From Bacteroidota bacterium (GTDB taxonomy: Bacteria; Bacteroidota; Bacteroidia; UBA8524), in NCBI GenBank assembly GCA_016124735.1, contig WGMZ01000033.1, positions 62,001 to 126,000 on the forward strand: a DNA stretch of 64,000 nt, in the 5' to 3' direction. A program made the translations under genes and the position numbers. The notes under the pieces were generated by a model. That model saw nothing but the letters and a program-made list of their open reading frames with translations, made no database searches and was not told where the DNA came from. Numbering within the stretch: the stretch's first letter is position 1; each line of letters begins with the position of its first letter. Below, piece by piece: positions 1-8,409 of the stretch.

Positions 1-518
1 TTGCGATATGCCCTTACAAAATGATCAGAAGAAGCCTTGGATGCACTGTAAGGTGATTGCGGATCGTAAGGCGTTGTCTCGAGAAAGAATCCGCCATCAT
101 CCAATGAGCCATATACTTCGTCGGTGGATACATGGTAGAAGCGTTTCCCTTCCATCTGTTCCCTCCAAACCGTTTTGGCTGCGTTGAGCAGGTTCACTGT
201 ACCTATGACATTCGTCTCCACAAATGCCATGGGATTGCTGATTGAACGGTCGACATGGGATTCCGCAGCCAGGTGAATTACACTATCAATTTTATTTTCC
301 TGCATGATATTGAGCATGGCTTCCCCATCTCTGATATCTGCTTTTATAAATTGATAATTCCGGGCAGATTCAATGTCTTCCAGATTACGCAAGTTTCCCG
401 CGTAAGTCAGTGCGTCGAGATTGTAAATGGTATAATCGGGATACCGCTCCACAAAACGCCGCACCACATGGGAGCCGATAAAACCGGCTCCACCTGTGAT
501 CAGCACATTTCTTTTCAT
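1..518 (-). CDS. rfbB: dTDP-glucose 4,6-dehydratase, N-terminal part (cut by window edge)
   Basis: Only the first 172 or so residues are inside the window; the C-terminus lies to the left. The protein begins MKRNVLITGGAGFIGSHVV, the glycine-rich NAD-binding turn of an extended short-chain dehydrogenase. It continues with a HLAAESHVDRSI segment, the STDEVYG catalytic Thr-Asp-Glu signature and the YSASK catalytic Tyr/Lys pair close to the edge. This set is diagnostic for RmlB/RfbB, which converts dTDP-glucose to dTDP-4-keto-6-deoxyglucose in deoxysugar (rhamnose-type) synthesis for surface polysaccharides. Its ATG overlaps the stop of the upstream FKBP gene by one base (TAATG), so the two are translationally coupled. 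It is the third gene of a minus-strand operon with nrnA and the FKBP gene. Confidence 0.93.
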   Translation of the reverse strand, partial: MKRNVLITGGAGFIGSHVVRRFVERYPDYTIYNLDALTYAGNLRNLEDIESARNYQFIKADIRDGEAMLNIMQENKIDSVIHLAAESHVDRSISNPMAFVETNVIGTVNLLNAAKTVWREQMEGKRFYHVSTDEVYGSLDDGGFFLETTPYDPQSPYSASKASSDHFVRAYR

Positions 519-1366
519 TAACGAGTAGCTGAGATCAGTTCTACGTCGAATATGAGGGTTGCACCCGGAGGGATAACTCCACCAGCTCCACGGTCGCCAT
601 AACCCAATTTAGCCGGCACGATCAAACGCATTTTATCGCCAACCTGCATCAAACGGATCCCTTCATCCCATCCCGGAATAACTTGTCCTGTGCCCAAAAC
701 AAATTTGAAAGGCTCTCCTCTTGGAATGCTTGAATCGATCACTTTTCCATCTTCCAGGTAGAGGGTATAATCTACTTCAACATTCATGTTGGCATAGGCC
801 TGATCGCCGTCTTCGTTTTTCTCCACAACGATATATTGCAATCCCGAAGGGGTTTGCTCGATTTTCTTTCCTTCCGTGTCAAAAGGAACCGGACTTTTCA
901 CTTCTTTGACATTTTCAAGTTTCACTTCAAAATGAAGGGTTGAATTAGGCGGGATTGTTCCCATATCGCGGTCGCCATAGCCAATTGTCGGAGGGATAAT
1001 CAAGGTGGCAGAATCGCCTACCCGCATCATTGCAATGCCTTCGTCCCATCCTTTAATAACATATCCTTGTCCCAAAGGGAAAGAGATCGGCTCTCCTCTT
1101 TTGAAGGAATTATCGAATTCAGTTCCATCTTCCAGGGTTCCGGCATAGTGAACTGCCACTAAGTCGCCTGCTTTTGCTTGTTGTCCTTCACCACGGGAAT
1201 GAAAAATTACTTTCAATCCAGACTCGGTGGTAATTGTATCTGATACTGTCATATTTTCTTTTTCTTCATCACCCGTTTTCGCGGGGCTGTTGTTGGAACA
1301 GGCAATGATTGTCATTGCTGAAAATGCGGCCAAGATCAGTCCGCTTTTGAAATAATTTGTTTTCAT
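518..1366 (-). CDS. FKBP-type peptidyl-prolyl isomerase lipoprotein, two FKBP domains
   Basis: A 282-residue protein with a lipoprotein signal (hydrophobic stretch followed by TIIACSNN, lipid Cys at residue 23). Two consecutive FKBP domains follow. The first, about residues 55-155, has VAVHYAGTLEDGTEFDNS and VIKGWDEGIAMM; the second, about 170-280, has VDYTLYLEDGKVIDSS and VIPGWDEGIRLM. Both keep the GxVIxGWxEG and IPPxxTLxFxVEL elements of active FKBPs, so both may catalyse prolyl cis-trans isomerisation. It probably acts as a periplasmic folding factor anchored to a membrane. The gene starts 2 bases after the nrnA stop and overlaps the rfbB start by one base, so it sits inside a tight three-gene operon. 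The repeat of two similar domains in one chain points to an internal duplication. Confidence 0.92.
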   Translation of the reverse strand: MKTNYFKSGLILAAFSAMTIIACSNNSPAKTGDEEKENMTVSDTITTESGLKVIFHSRGEGQQAKAGDLVAVHYAGTLEDGTEFDNSFKRGEPISFPLGQGYVIKGWDEGIAMMRVGDSATLIIPPTIGYGDRDMGTIPPNSTLHFEVKLENVKEVKSPVPFDTEGKKIEQTPSGLQYIVVEKNEDGDQAYANMNVEVDYTLYLEDGKVIDSSIPRGEPFKFVLGTGQVIPGWDEGIRLMQVGDKMRLIVPAKLGYGDRGAGGVIPPGATLIFDVELISATR

Positions 1367-1368
1367 AT

Positions 1369-2385
1369 TTAATCGTCCGCAAGATACTTTTTATAATTTG
1401 GAAGAATGTGCTTAAATCGCTCAACAGCTTCCTTCAACGTTTCGGTAGATTGACCGCCTGCCGCGTTGAAATGCCCCCCTCCGGAAAAATTATCCCGGGA
1501 GAATTCATTGCAGGGAAACTTACCAGAGCCGCGGAAAGATATTTTAATCAGTTTCGTCCGATCAATAAAAAGTGCCGAAAATTCGATTCCGCGAATACTC
1601 AATCCGTAATTGACCAATCCTTCTGTGTCTCCGGTTTGGATTTTGTATTCCTGCAATTCTTCGCGGGTCACGGACATAACTGCTGTTTTAAGTTCCGGAA
1701 TAATTTCGAGGTTATTGGCGAGGCAATGACCAATAAAACGCAATCGATCGTAGGAGAAATTGTCAAATACTTTTTGATGGATAAAGGAGTTTTGGGCTCC
1801 CCTTTCAATTAATTCGGCTACTGTGCGATGGGTATGCGGGGTCACCGTGTCGAAACGAAATGATCCTGTATCTGTCATGATTCCGGTATACAGACAAGTA
1901 GCCATATCCGCGTCAATTGCTTCCGCTCCTTTCCACATCACAATCACTTCTTCCACCAGTTGAGCAGTCGAAGTGGTTTGGGTCGTCCAATAGCGGTACT
2001 GATCAAAATCCTCCGGTTCCTGATGGTGATCAATCATGATTTTCTCCGCTTTGCAATTGCGGATGATATCGCCCAATTCATTGATTCGATGGAGCGCGTT
2101 GAAGTCAAGACAAAAGATGAAATCAGCCTGTTCCACCAATTCTTTCGCACGGTTATATGCCATCTCAAAATTGATGACCTGTTCCTGATTGGGCATCCAT
2201 TGCAGATGGACTCCATAATCGGTCGGGCTCACCACATGCACGTCAAATCCCTGATTACGAAGAAATTTCCAGAGGGCAAGGGAAGAACCCAAAGCATCTC
2301 CGTCAGGCTTGTGATGTGTGGTAATAACTATTTTGGAATTTGCCTGTCGATCCAGGCGTTGGAAAAGTTCTTTGATATCCTGCAA
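1369..2385 (-). CDS. nrnA: DHH-family oligoribonuclease / pAp phosphatase (NrnA type)
   Basis: A 338-residue cytoplasmic phosphoesterase. The first metal motif HKPDGD is at residues 25-30, the DHH motif (Asp119-His120-His121) follows IMI, and a second aspartate lies in FCLDFNALHR. The C-terminal DHHA1 domain carries the substrate-binding FSGGGHFNAAGG glycine motif near residue 300. Order and length fit NrnA-type enzymes, which degrade nano-RNAs of 2-5 nucleotides and in many species dephosphorylate 3',5'-pAp. It heads the operon nrnA-FKBP-rfbB. The start MQDIKELF is 74 bases from the divergent ndk start, so both promoters must lie in that short gap. Confidence 0.93.
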   Translation of the reverse strand: MQDIKELFQRLDRQANSKIVITTHHKPDGDALGSSLALWKFLRNQGFDVHVVSPTDYGVHLQWMPNQEQVINFEMAYNRAKELVEQADFIFCLDFNALHRINELGDIIRNCKAEKIMIDHHQEPEDFDQYRYWTTQTTSTAQLVEEVIVMWKGAEAIDADMATCLYTGIMTDTGSFRFDTVTPHTHRTVAELIERGAQNSFIHQKVFDNFSYDRLRFIGHCLANNLEIIPELKTAVMSVTREELQEYKIQTGDTEGLVNYGLSIRGIEFSALFIDRTKLIKISFRGSGKFPCNEFSRDNFSGGGHFNAAGGQSTETLKEAVERFKHILPNYKKYLADD

Positions 2386-2436
2386 AACCGCGTCGAATGA
2401 TTGGCGGCAAATGTCGCTAAATCGGATTTTAAATCA

Positions 2437-2444
2437 TAGTTTTG
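2437..2444 (+). promoter_or_regulatory. Probable -7 element of the ndk promoter
   Basis: TAGTTTTG matches the Bacteroidota -7 consensus TAnnTTTG exactly and ends 15 bases before the ndk ATG. I see no TTG -33 box at the usual 19-21 base spacing upstream, so this is a partial match only. Confidence 0.5.
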
Positions 2445-2459
2445 CCGAAAATTTAAGTA

Positions 2460-2879
2460 ATGTCAGGGAATATCACCTTCACGATGATTAAACCCGATGC
2501 CGTAAAAAACGGATACATCGGTAAAATTTTGGATCAGATTATCAGCAATGGATATCAAATCCGTGCGATGAAGTACATCCACTTGAGTACAGAAAAAGCA
2601 GGCGAATTTTACGCCATTCACCGCGAGCGTCCTTTTTTTAACGACCTCGTAAGCTTCATGACTTCCGGTCCGATTGTCGCTGCTGTTTTGGAGAAAGAGA
2701 ATGCAGTTGCTGATTTCCGTACATTGATTGGAGCAACCGACCCGAGCAAAGCTGAGACCGGAACCATTCGTAGCCTGTATGCGAAATCCATCGATGCCAA
2801 TGCTATCCATGGATCCGACAGCGATGAAAACGCAGCGATTGAAGCTTCTTTCTTCTTCTCTGCCTTCGAGCGTTTTTAA
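2460..2879 (+). CDS. ndk: Nucleoside diphosphate kinase
   Basis: A 139-residue cytoplasmic enzyme that transfers the gamma phosphate of ATP to other (d)NDPs through a phosphohistidine. It opens with the family signature [14 protein letters not shown] (ATP-binding Lys11). It contains [14 protein letters not shown] and [12 protein letters not shown], and the active-site block [15 protein letters not shown], with the catalytic histidine at residue 117. Length equals that of typical bacterial Ndk. It is monocistronic: a divergent nrnA operon lies upstream, and a strong bidirectional hairpin terminator separates it from the convergent cyclophilin gene. Confidence 0.98.
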   Translation: MSGNITFTMIKPDAVKNGYIGKILDQIISNGYQIRAMKYIHLSTEKAGEFYAIHRERPFFNDLVSFMTSGPIVAAVLEKENAVADFRTLIGATDPSKAETGTIRSLYAKSIDANAIHGSDSDENAAIEASFFFSAFERF

Positions 2880-2890
2880 GAATATTCACA

Positions 2891-2936
2891 GAACATAAAC
2901 AAAAAAAGCCACCCGAGAGTGGCTTTTTTTATGTTC
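2891..2936. terminator. Bidirectional hairpin terminator between ndk and the cyclophilin gene
   Basis: A perfect 12-bp stem (2901-2912 with 2919-2930; core GCCAC/GTGGC) encloses the loop CCGAGA. Its outer part is seven A on one arm and seven T on the other, so either strand gives a stem followed by a U-run. An outer GAACAT/ATGTTC stem extends the structure. It lies between convergent genes. Confidence 0.9.
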
Positions 2937-2946
2937 TATATAATCC

Positions 2947-3588
2947 CTATTGAGGAATATCGTAGCCGTAATCAGCCTTTATCGCCTCTTTGGTTTTGGA
3001 TATAACTTTCATCGTCATTGGAATGTCGGTGAGAGGTCTACCGTTTTTATCATATGGTACCGCCATCATCTGGTCTGTTGCTTCGATATTGTCAATCACA
3101 TATCCAAATACGGTATAGTTACCATCCAACCCAGCAGTATTGCTGTTGCTAGCTACTACGATATAGAATTGGGAACCATTGGATTCTTTTGCCGGATTAT
3201 TGTCCCTGGCCGCTCCAATCGCACCTCTTACATGGTGTAAGTCCGATTTGATTTCGGCAGGAATGGTATATCCGGGACCACCAAAACCATCATTGGTTGG
3301 ATCGTTGTCTTTGGAATTCGGATCACCGCCCTGGGCTACAAACTGAGATACCAATCGGTGGAAGGTAGTTCCATCGTAAAATCCGTTTTTGGAAAGTTTG
3401 AGGAAATTGGCTTTGTGAAGTGGAGTTTCTTCGTATAACCAAATAGTCATTGTACCGAATTTCGTTGTCAATTCCACCAGCTCATAGGTTGTCGGACCAG
3501 GATCAGGTGTCGCAGTATCTTTTTTCTTGCAGGAATGGATGAACACAATGGAACATAGCAGCACTCCAAGGAAACAGGCTCTTTTCAT
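2947..3588 (-). CDS. Cyclophilin-type peptidyl-prolyl isomerase lipoprotein
   Basis: A 213-residue protein with a short lipoprotein signal (FIHSCKKKDT, lipid Cys at residue 20), then a cyclophilin domain from about residue 35. Recognisable elements are FGTMTIWLYEETPLHKANFLKL, FYDGTTFHRLVSQFVAQGGDP (catalytic Arg region FHR and FxxQGGD), GAIGAARDNNPAKESNGSQFYIV and YTVFGYVIDN. It is a probable periplasmic or outer-membrane-attached prolyl isomerase, the second folding-isomerase lipoprotein within 2.5 kb. The gene stands alone: convergent to ndk, and separated from the upstream co-directional gene by a terminator-like hairpin. Confidence 0.93.
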   Translation of the reverse strand: MKRACFLGVLLCSIVFIHSCKKKDTATPDPGPTTYELVELTTKFGTMTIWLYEETPLHKANFLKLSKNGFYDGTTFHRLVSQFVAQGGDPNSKDNDPTNDGFGGPGYTIPAEIKSDLHHVRGAIGAARDNNPAKESNGSQFYIVVASNSNTAGLDGNYTVFGYVIDNIEATDQMMAVPYDKNGRPLTDIPMTMKVISKTKEAIKADYGYDIPQ

Positions 3589-3651
3589 ATGGACAATTTA
3601 CTACATTTTTTCTCAGGAGCAAGAACCAACAACCCGCGATAATAATCCATC

Positions 3652-3682
3652 AAAAAAGCCAACAGTGTGAGTACTGCCGGCT
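3652..3682 (-). terminator. Probable terminator of the 591-residue lipoprotein gene
   Basis: An imperfect hairpin AGCC-AA-CAGT / ACTG-CC-GGCT (4+4 bp with a 2x2 internal loop, hexaloop GTGAGT) is followed on the minus strand by six T (3652-3657). It lies 22 bases beyond the stop of the gene at 3704-5479. Confidence 0.6.
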
Positions 3683-3703
3683 CTTTCCTTATGAATTGAT
3701 TGA

Positions 3704-5479
3704 TTATTTCTGTAAAATTTTACCATTGGATAGCGTAACATCCACCCAATTCAGCATGGTTTTATCGTAATAAGTAAAGGTTCCCGAGAATTCTATAGAA
3801 TAGGGACTTCTGCTTATCACATTGATATCAACAAGTTTAGATTCAATCAGAATTCCATTCCCAATATCCAGTTTCATGAATCCGTTCCAATTTCCGCTAC
3901 TGTTGTTCAATTGAAATTGATTCTTTGAATTCCAGGTATCATTTTTAGCGAAAGCGGCAATAAACTCCTGATCCGTGCTATAATCCATGGCCTGTTTTCC
4001 ACCAATAAAAGTAATGACACTATCCTCTTCAAACATTGCTTTGACCCCTTCCATTGAATAATGCTTTCCATTCATGTCAAATGAAAACTCAAAATTGTCT
4101 GTATTGCCATTGCCAAGACACAAACCAAAAGCAGGCACTTCCACTTGAGAACTTCCATCGAATTCAACTGTGCGGGTCTGAGATATTCCACTGGGTAAAT
4201 ACATTGCCCATAATTTCATGATGGTATTCATGGAATGTAAAATTCGAAAAGAATATTCTCCATTATTAATTGGAGCACAAATATTATTTCCGGTTGTAAC
4301 ATACCCCGCTGTGACTTTTTTGCCATTGCAGCCCAGAACCTGTCCATGTACCAAAACTGTATTAATTGTAGGCAGCTTAATATTCATCTCCTTTTCAGCT
4401 GCTGAACCCAAATTGACTTTAGTTGAATAAACTTCTACACCGGAAAGGAGGACATGTAGATTCATTTCCATATTCTGAGGAACCTGGGCTATATAATTGC
4501 CATACTCATCCGGACAACCTGCTGAATGCCTGTTATTCGTATAAAATTCAATATATGCCCCCGGGAGTGTTTGCCCATCTGTAAAAATCAACTTCCCATA
4601 AAATCGTCCTGTTGAATTCGGGAAATCATAATTCCAGACGGAGAAATGGCTTACTTTTCCAACATATTTGCCATTGACCAGCTTGCCTTCCCCTTCTCGC
4701 GACCAGATGCCGTATACTTCATCAAAATGCCACAACGGCATAGTTTCGGGTGCCTTTTGCACCATAGAAGATGGAACCACAGCCGTAATGGTAGCGGGAT
4801 GATTCTTAGTCAGCTGCAATTTTTGCCCCCCTTCTCCCTCCAACTCAACGGCTACCATGCCATAAGATTCCAATGACTTTTCCCCGTCTGCATCCGCACC
4901 GCGTAAAGCACCTGGCATGATTTTTAAAATATCCGGATCTTCCGGATTTATGTATCGAACGTAAGCATTGACCTTCCCTGAATAGGGGTTTCCAGATACA
5001 TCGCTTATGGATCCGTCAAGCTCAATAGTTGCATTTTCATGAATGAGTTTTACAGATTGATTGGCCTGAAACACCTGAGGAATCCCTTTCCGCATCATGA
5101 TGATATGAAACTGATTCAATCCATTTTGGGGGATGAAGGACCTGCTTCCATCAAAGTAACCGTCTTTTTCCGCTTTGAAATATGCAATATTTTTAAATGC
5201 CGAACCCTGTGAAATTTTTACCTGACCCTGTGCATTGCTGTAATATTCCCTGGAGCCAAGGGTAACCTTGACACCGGATATGGGATTACCCTGTTCGTCC
5301 AGAATACTTCCAAAGGCATCCATAGTGATGGAGCTCCCTTTTTCAATAGAATACTTGGATGCGGTCGAAACTCCACCAGCAGGAACAGGGTTATTCCAAA
5401 CATGAGGATTTTCTTTTTGACATTGGCTAAGGAGGAGAAGACCTGAGGCCAGGATTGAGAGTAAGAACAACTTTTTCAT
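3704..5479 (-). CDS. Uncharacterised lipoprotein with carboxypeptidase-regulatory-like domain
   Basis: A 591-residue protein with a lipoprotein signal (LLLLSQCQKENP, lipid Cys at about residue 20). At residues 48-115 there is a segment of the carboxypeptidase regulatory-like / Cna-B-like fold (GSILDEQGNPISGVKVTLGSREYYSNAQGQVKIS). Two further beta-sandwich-like stretches follow, around 150 (IELDGSISDVSGNPYSGKV) and 290-410 (GRFYGKLIFTDGQTLPGAYIEFYTN, VLVHGQVLGCNGKKVTAGYV). The rest has no motif I recognise. It is probably a surface-exposed or periplasmic lipoprotein made mainly of beta-sandwich domains; no enzymatic signature is visible. Similar proteins are common in Bacteroidota and mostly uncharacterised. 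It has its own probable terminator, and the next co-directional gene lies 122 bases upstream. Confidence 0.8.
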   Translation of the reverse strand: MKKLFLLSILASGLLLLSQCQKENPHVWNNPVPAGGVSTASKYSIEKGSSITMDAFGSILDEQGNPISGVKVTLGSREYYSNAQGQVKISQGSAFKNIAYFKAEKDGYFDGSRSFIPQNGLNQFHIIMMRKGIPQVFQANQSVKLIHENATIELDGSISDVSGNPYSGKVNAYVRYINPEDPDILKIMPGALRGADADGEKSLESYGMVAVELEGEGGQKLQLTKNHPATITAVVPSSMVQKAPETMPLWHFDEVYGIWSREGEGKLVNGKYVGKVSHFSVWNYDFPNSTGRFYGKLIFTDGQTLPGAYIEFYTNNRHSAGCPDEYGNYIAQVPQNMEMNLHVLLSGVEVYSTKVNLGSAAEKEMNIKLPTINTVLVHGQVLGCNGKKVTAGYVTTGNNICAPINNGEYSFRILHSMNTIMKLWAMYLPSGISQTRTVEFDGSSQVEVPAFGLCLGNGNTDNFEFSFDMNGKHYSMEGVKAMFEEDSVITFIGGKQAMDYSTDQEFIAAFAKNDTWNSKNQFQLNNSSGNWNGFMKLDIGNGILIESKLVDINVISRSPYSIEFSGTFTYYDKTMLNWVDVTLSNGKILQK

Positions 5480-5601
5480 TGTGCTGTGATTTTAAGTTTA
5501 GATAGTGGCGTTTCGTTCTCGCCGTATTAACCTGAAGTTCGACAGCAGATTTAAGTTGCCTTCTGTACGATTATAGAGCAAAATTTCGACGAACAGACTC
5601 T

Positions 5602-6144
5602 TTACTCTGTTCGGATGCCGCGCATGCGCATCATCTGTTCATAGCGCAGCCACATTGGTTCTAAATCATAGACTGGTTTGGCGATTACTTCGATTTCATC
5701 GGTGTTTCGCTCAATTTTTGTTTCCAGTTTATGGTACTTTTCCTTGAATTCTGAACGATTTATTTCATTCGCATCAGTAGCCCTTTTAAAGTCCGAGCAT
5801 TCCTGCATCAGCAGTTTGGTGCTGGATTGAAAGAGAAGATAATTGTTCAGATAAAAATCATAAGCCGTCAGCATACCACGCAAATCATCTTCAATTCGCA
5901 TATGAATATCCGGAACGGTATCCTGAATGGATGGCAACCAATATTGGCGTATAATTTCCTTTCTTTTCACCAAAGACTGTTCATCGATACTCAGTGCCTT
6001 TTCATTCCCTTTCAGTGAATAAAGCAAGGTATCGAGATACACTTTTTCTGCCGGCTTTGGTGCTTCATCACACGAATGAAGCATACCCACGCTAATTATG
6101 AAAAAAATAAACAGGCTTATGCCCTTTATTTTAAATTTGTCCAT
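5602..6144 (-). CDS. Uncharacterised lipoprotein, helical
   Basis: About 180 residues from the start MDKFKIKGISLFIFF. I prefer this start to one 21 bases upstream because the upstream one would overlap the divergent transporter gene. The signal ends in VGMLHSCDEAP, a lipobox with Cys at about residue 25. The mature part is rich in charged residues and heptad-like leucines (VYLDTLLYSLKGNEKALSIDEQ, KLETKIERNTDEIEV) and is probably alpha-helical. I recognise no family. The gene is divergent from chrA with only 8 bases between the starts, so each promoter must lie inside the other gene. Confidence 0.65.
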   Translation of the reverse strand: MDKFKIKGISLFIFFIISVGMLHSCDEAPKPAEKVYLDTLLYSLKGNEKALSIDEQSLVKRKEIIRQYWLPSIQDTVPDIHMRIEDDLRGMLTAYDFYLNNYLLFQSSTKLLMQECSDFKRATDANEINRSEFKEKYHKLETKIERNTDEIEVIAKPVYDLEPMWLRYEQMMRMRGIRTE

Positions 6145-6152
6145 TCCCTGAA

Positions 6153-7352
6153 ATGCCAGTACCATCGTATTCTGTCTCGCAAATTAAGCGCTTCATTTAC
6201 CTGAAGGAAATTTTTTTGATTTCCATCACCGGTTTTGGTGGTCCCGGCGCGCATTTAAATGCAATTATTAAACATCTGGTTAAAAAGCGGCAATTTCTGA
6301 GTAAAGAAGAATTATTGGAGCTGCATTCCTTTTGCCAAATGCTTCCCGGGCCTACCTCTACACAGATGATAACCGGTTTGGGATTTCAACTTGGTGGGCC
6401 ATTGCTTGCTTTCACCTCCTTGTTGATTTGGATATTACCGGCCACACTTTTAATGACATTTTTTGTCGTTGCCTGGAACTTGATCGGTGCCCGGAATATC
6501 CCCATGCATTTTCTCAGTTATATTCACCCGATGGCGGTGGCCTTTATTGCCGGTGCAGCCGCGAAGGTTTTTCTGATGATTAAACGCAAGCCTCTCTACG
6601 TGATTCTTTATATCATGGGAACGGCCGGGGCGATTCTATTCCGCTCTCCCTGGATTTTTCCGGTTCTGTTTACCATAGGAGGAATTGCTTCTCACCGGGC
6701 GAGTCAGGGTGAATTCCCGGCCTACCGCGCCAAGATCAAACCGAACTGGCGTATATTCTCACTTTTCATCGGAATATTAATGGCTTCTGCCATTATCGGT
6801 AACATTAGTAAGAGTAAACCCGTCTTGCTTTTTGAGAACTCATACCAATACGGTTCCATCGTGTTTGGTGGAGGAAATGTTCTCATCCCGATGATGTACA
6901 AACAATATGTAACCTTTAAAGAATACATGTCTGCCGATGATTTCCTTCTGGGAATCGGATTGCAGCAGTCTGTGCCTGGCCCGGTTTTCAGCATTGCCAC
7001 CTTTGCCAATGGCCAGGCCATGGCCGATTGGGGAATCAGTGGCCAATTGCTGGGTTGCCTGATTGGTACAGTGGGAATATTTTTACCCGGAGTATTGATG
7101 ATATTTTTCCTTTTTCCTATTTGGGATGAAATGAAAAAAATGCCATTGATCCGAAAGGCCATTGATGGAATTAGTGCGGTATCTGCCGGTTTGGTTTTGG
7201 CGGCAGCCGTGTTGCTTTTTCAGGGTGTTGAAACCTCACCAATGAACATGGGGGTGTTTGTGGTAACCTTCCTTCTGTTTATGTTTACCAAACTACCTTC
7301 CCCGGCAATTGTTGCGGCAATCGTTATCTTTGGAGTAATTTTTCCGGCCTAG
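6153..7352 (+). CDS. chrA: Chromate transporter family protein (ChrA, two CHR domains)
   Basis: A 399-residue polytopic inner-membrane protein with two homologous halves. The first has GFGGPGAHLNAIIKHLV, FCQMLPGPTSTQM and GFQLGGPLLAF; the second has VFGGGNVLIPMMYKQYV, FLLGIGLQQSVPGPVFSIATF and GWLIG-like glycine turns. The GFGGP / PGPT / FGGG / PGPV set is that of the CHR family, and bidomain proteins of about 400 residues are the long-chain type. The best known members export chromate by proton or sulfate-linked exchange, but many CHR proteins have unknown substrates. No chrB-type regulator is adjacent. The carboxypeptidase-domain gene follows within 20 bases and may be co-transcribed. Confidence 0.88.
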   Translation: MPVPSYSVSQIKRFIYLKEIFLISITGFGGPGAHLNAIIKHLVKKRQFLSKEELLELHSFCQMLPGPTSTQMITGLGFQLGGPLLAFTSLLIWILPATLLMTFFVVAWNLIGARNIPMHFLSYIHPMAVAFIAGAAAKVFLMIKRKPLYVILYIMGTAGAILFRSPWIFPVLFTIGGIASHRASQGEFPAYRAKIKPNWRIFSLFIGILMASAIIGNISKSKPVLLFENSYQYGSIVFGGGNVLIPMMYKQYVTFKEYMSADDFLLGIGLQQSVPGPVFSIATFANGQAMADWGISGQLLGCLIGTVGIFLPGVLMIFFLFPIWDEMKKMPLIRKAIDGISAVSAGLVLAAAVLLFQGVETSPMNMGVFVVTFLLFMFTKLPSPAIVAAIVIFGVIFPA

Positions 7353-7371
7353 CATGCTTTTTGAACACCCT

Positions 7372-8028
7372 ATGCGAATGAAAAAATCCTACCGCCTGTT
7401 TATATTGATTGCATGGTCTGCTTTGTCGTGGAATCATTGTTTCGCTCAGAGCGATAGTCTGGAAAGAAGAAATGAACTGATCCAATTTACAGGAATCCTC
7501 ATCACCACCGACAGTCTTCAGGCCGTTAGTGACGTAAATATCCGGATAGCTGGAACCATGATGGGCACTGTTTCCAACGACGAAGGTTTCTTTGCCATCG
7601 TGGCAAAAAGAATGGATACACTCATCTTCAGCGCCGTTGGGTACAGAACCATTCGATATGCCATCCCATGGGATTTGAGCGGGCAGAAATACACTATGAT
7701 TCAACCTATGACTCAGGACACCTTATTTCTTCCGGAGGCCATAGTTAAACCCTATATAAGTCGGGAACTTTTTGAGCATTATTTCGTGAACCTGGAAGTG
7801 CCCGGGGAAGAAAATCCCCTTGAAAGTTTAGACCCTGAAACAATCCGTCAAATGGCTTTTGCGATGAGCATGGATGGCCAAGATAACGGTAAATACTACC
7901 TCCGCCAGGAAGCGGGCAAATACTACTACACAGGTCAAATGGTTCCAATCAATCTTATGAATCCTTTTGCATGGGCTCAGTTCATCAAAGCCTGGAAATC
8001 AGGTAAGTTGAAGATTCAGAAGGATTAG
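7372..8028 (+). CDS. Secreted protein with carboxypeptidase-regulatory-like (DUF4480-type) domain
   Basis: About 218 residues from MRMKKSYRLF. A start 18 bases upstream is possible, but this one gives a cleaner signal peptide, which ends in CFAQ. Residues 30-105 form a carboxypeptidase-regulatory-like beta-sandwich: FTGILITTDSLQAVSDVNIRI, GTVSNDEGFFAIVAKRMDTLIFSAVGYRT, YTMIQPMTQDTLFLPEAIV. This is the domain found at the N-terminus of SusC-like receptors, here without a barrel. The C-terminal 100 residues are charged and unrecognised. Small proteins of this type are frequent in Bacteroidota and their function is not known. It follows chrA closely on the same strand. Confidence 0.72.
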   Translation: MRMKKSYRLFILIAWSALSWNHCFAQSDSLERRNELIQFTGILITTDSLQAVSDVNIRIAGTMMGTVSNDEGFFAIVAKRMDTLIFSAVGYRTIRYAIPWDLSGQKYTMIQPMTQDTLFLPEAIVKPYISRELFEHYFVNLEVPGEENPLESLDPETIRQMAFAMSMDGQDNGKYYLRQEAGKYYYTGQMVPINLMNPFAWAQFIKAWKSGKLKIQKD

Positions 8029-8067
8029 ATGCCAGACTCCAGACGCTGGATTTCCGGTACCTGACTC
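8029..8067. repeat. Degenerate short repeats (ccagactccagac type)
   Basis: The gap between two convergent genes consists of degenerate 8-10 base units (CCAGACTCCAGACGCTGG, CCTGACTCC) with no coding content. Similar low-complexity units occur at 23819-23880 and 27781-27800. Confidence 0.35.
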
Positions 8068-8352
8068 CTAATTTTCCGGAACAATCACAAAGATATCCTC
8101 GTTGTCTTTTTTCATGAGGTATTTCTCGCGGGCAAATTTTTCCAGGCTTTCCTGATTTGTAAATAACTCGTCGTATTCCTGTTGCGCCTTTTCCATCTCA
8201 CGGATATAATAAGCCTTTTCAGATTTAAGGTCATGCAATTGCGAACGCAAGCGGTATTGATCTATCAAATTATTTTGATCGAAAAAAATCATCCAGATGA
8301 CAAAGACCCCGAACACAATCAGGTACTTATGACGGTTAATTTTCTGCCACAT
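8068..8352 (-). CDS. Septum formation initiator family protein (DivIC/FtsB-like)
   Basis: A 94-residue bitopic membrane protein with a short cytoplasmic N-terminus (MWQKINRHK), one transmembrane helix (YLIVFGVFVIWMIFF), then a coiled coil (YRLRSQLHDLKSEKAYYIREMEKAQQEYDEL). The C-terminal block LEKFAREKYLMKKDNEDIFVIV is the signature of the DivIC/FtsB family. These proteins pair with FtsL and FtsQ/DivIB in the divisome and help activate septal peptidoglycan synthesis. It sits downstream of, and co-directional with, no other division gene; the neighbours are unrelated. Confidence 0.92.
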   Translation of the reverse strand: MWQKINRHKYLIVFGVFVIWMIFFDQNNLIDQYRLRSQLHDLKSEKAYYIREMEKAQQEYDELFTNQESLEKFAREKYLMKKDNEDIFVIVPEN

Positions 8353-8359
8353 CCTGTTT

Positions 8360-8367
8360 CAAAGATA
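8360..8367 (-). promoter_or_regulatory. Probable -7 element upstream of the DivIC-like gene
   Basis: On the minus strand TATCTTTG matches TAnnTTTG exactly. It ends 7 bases before the ATG, which would give an almost leaderless transcript. I see no TTG -33 box at the expected distance. Confidence 0.4.
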
Positions 8368-8409
8368 GATTGCAAGTAAGGACTTCCACTAAATTCACCC
8401 TGGCAATTA

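Noticed and set aside
6153-7352. Chromate-resistance island
   Set aside because: Only a chrA-like gene is present, without chrB or other resistance genes, and base composition matches the neighbours.
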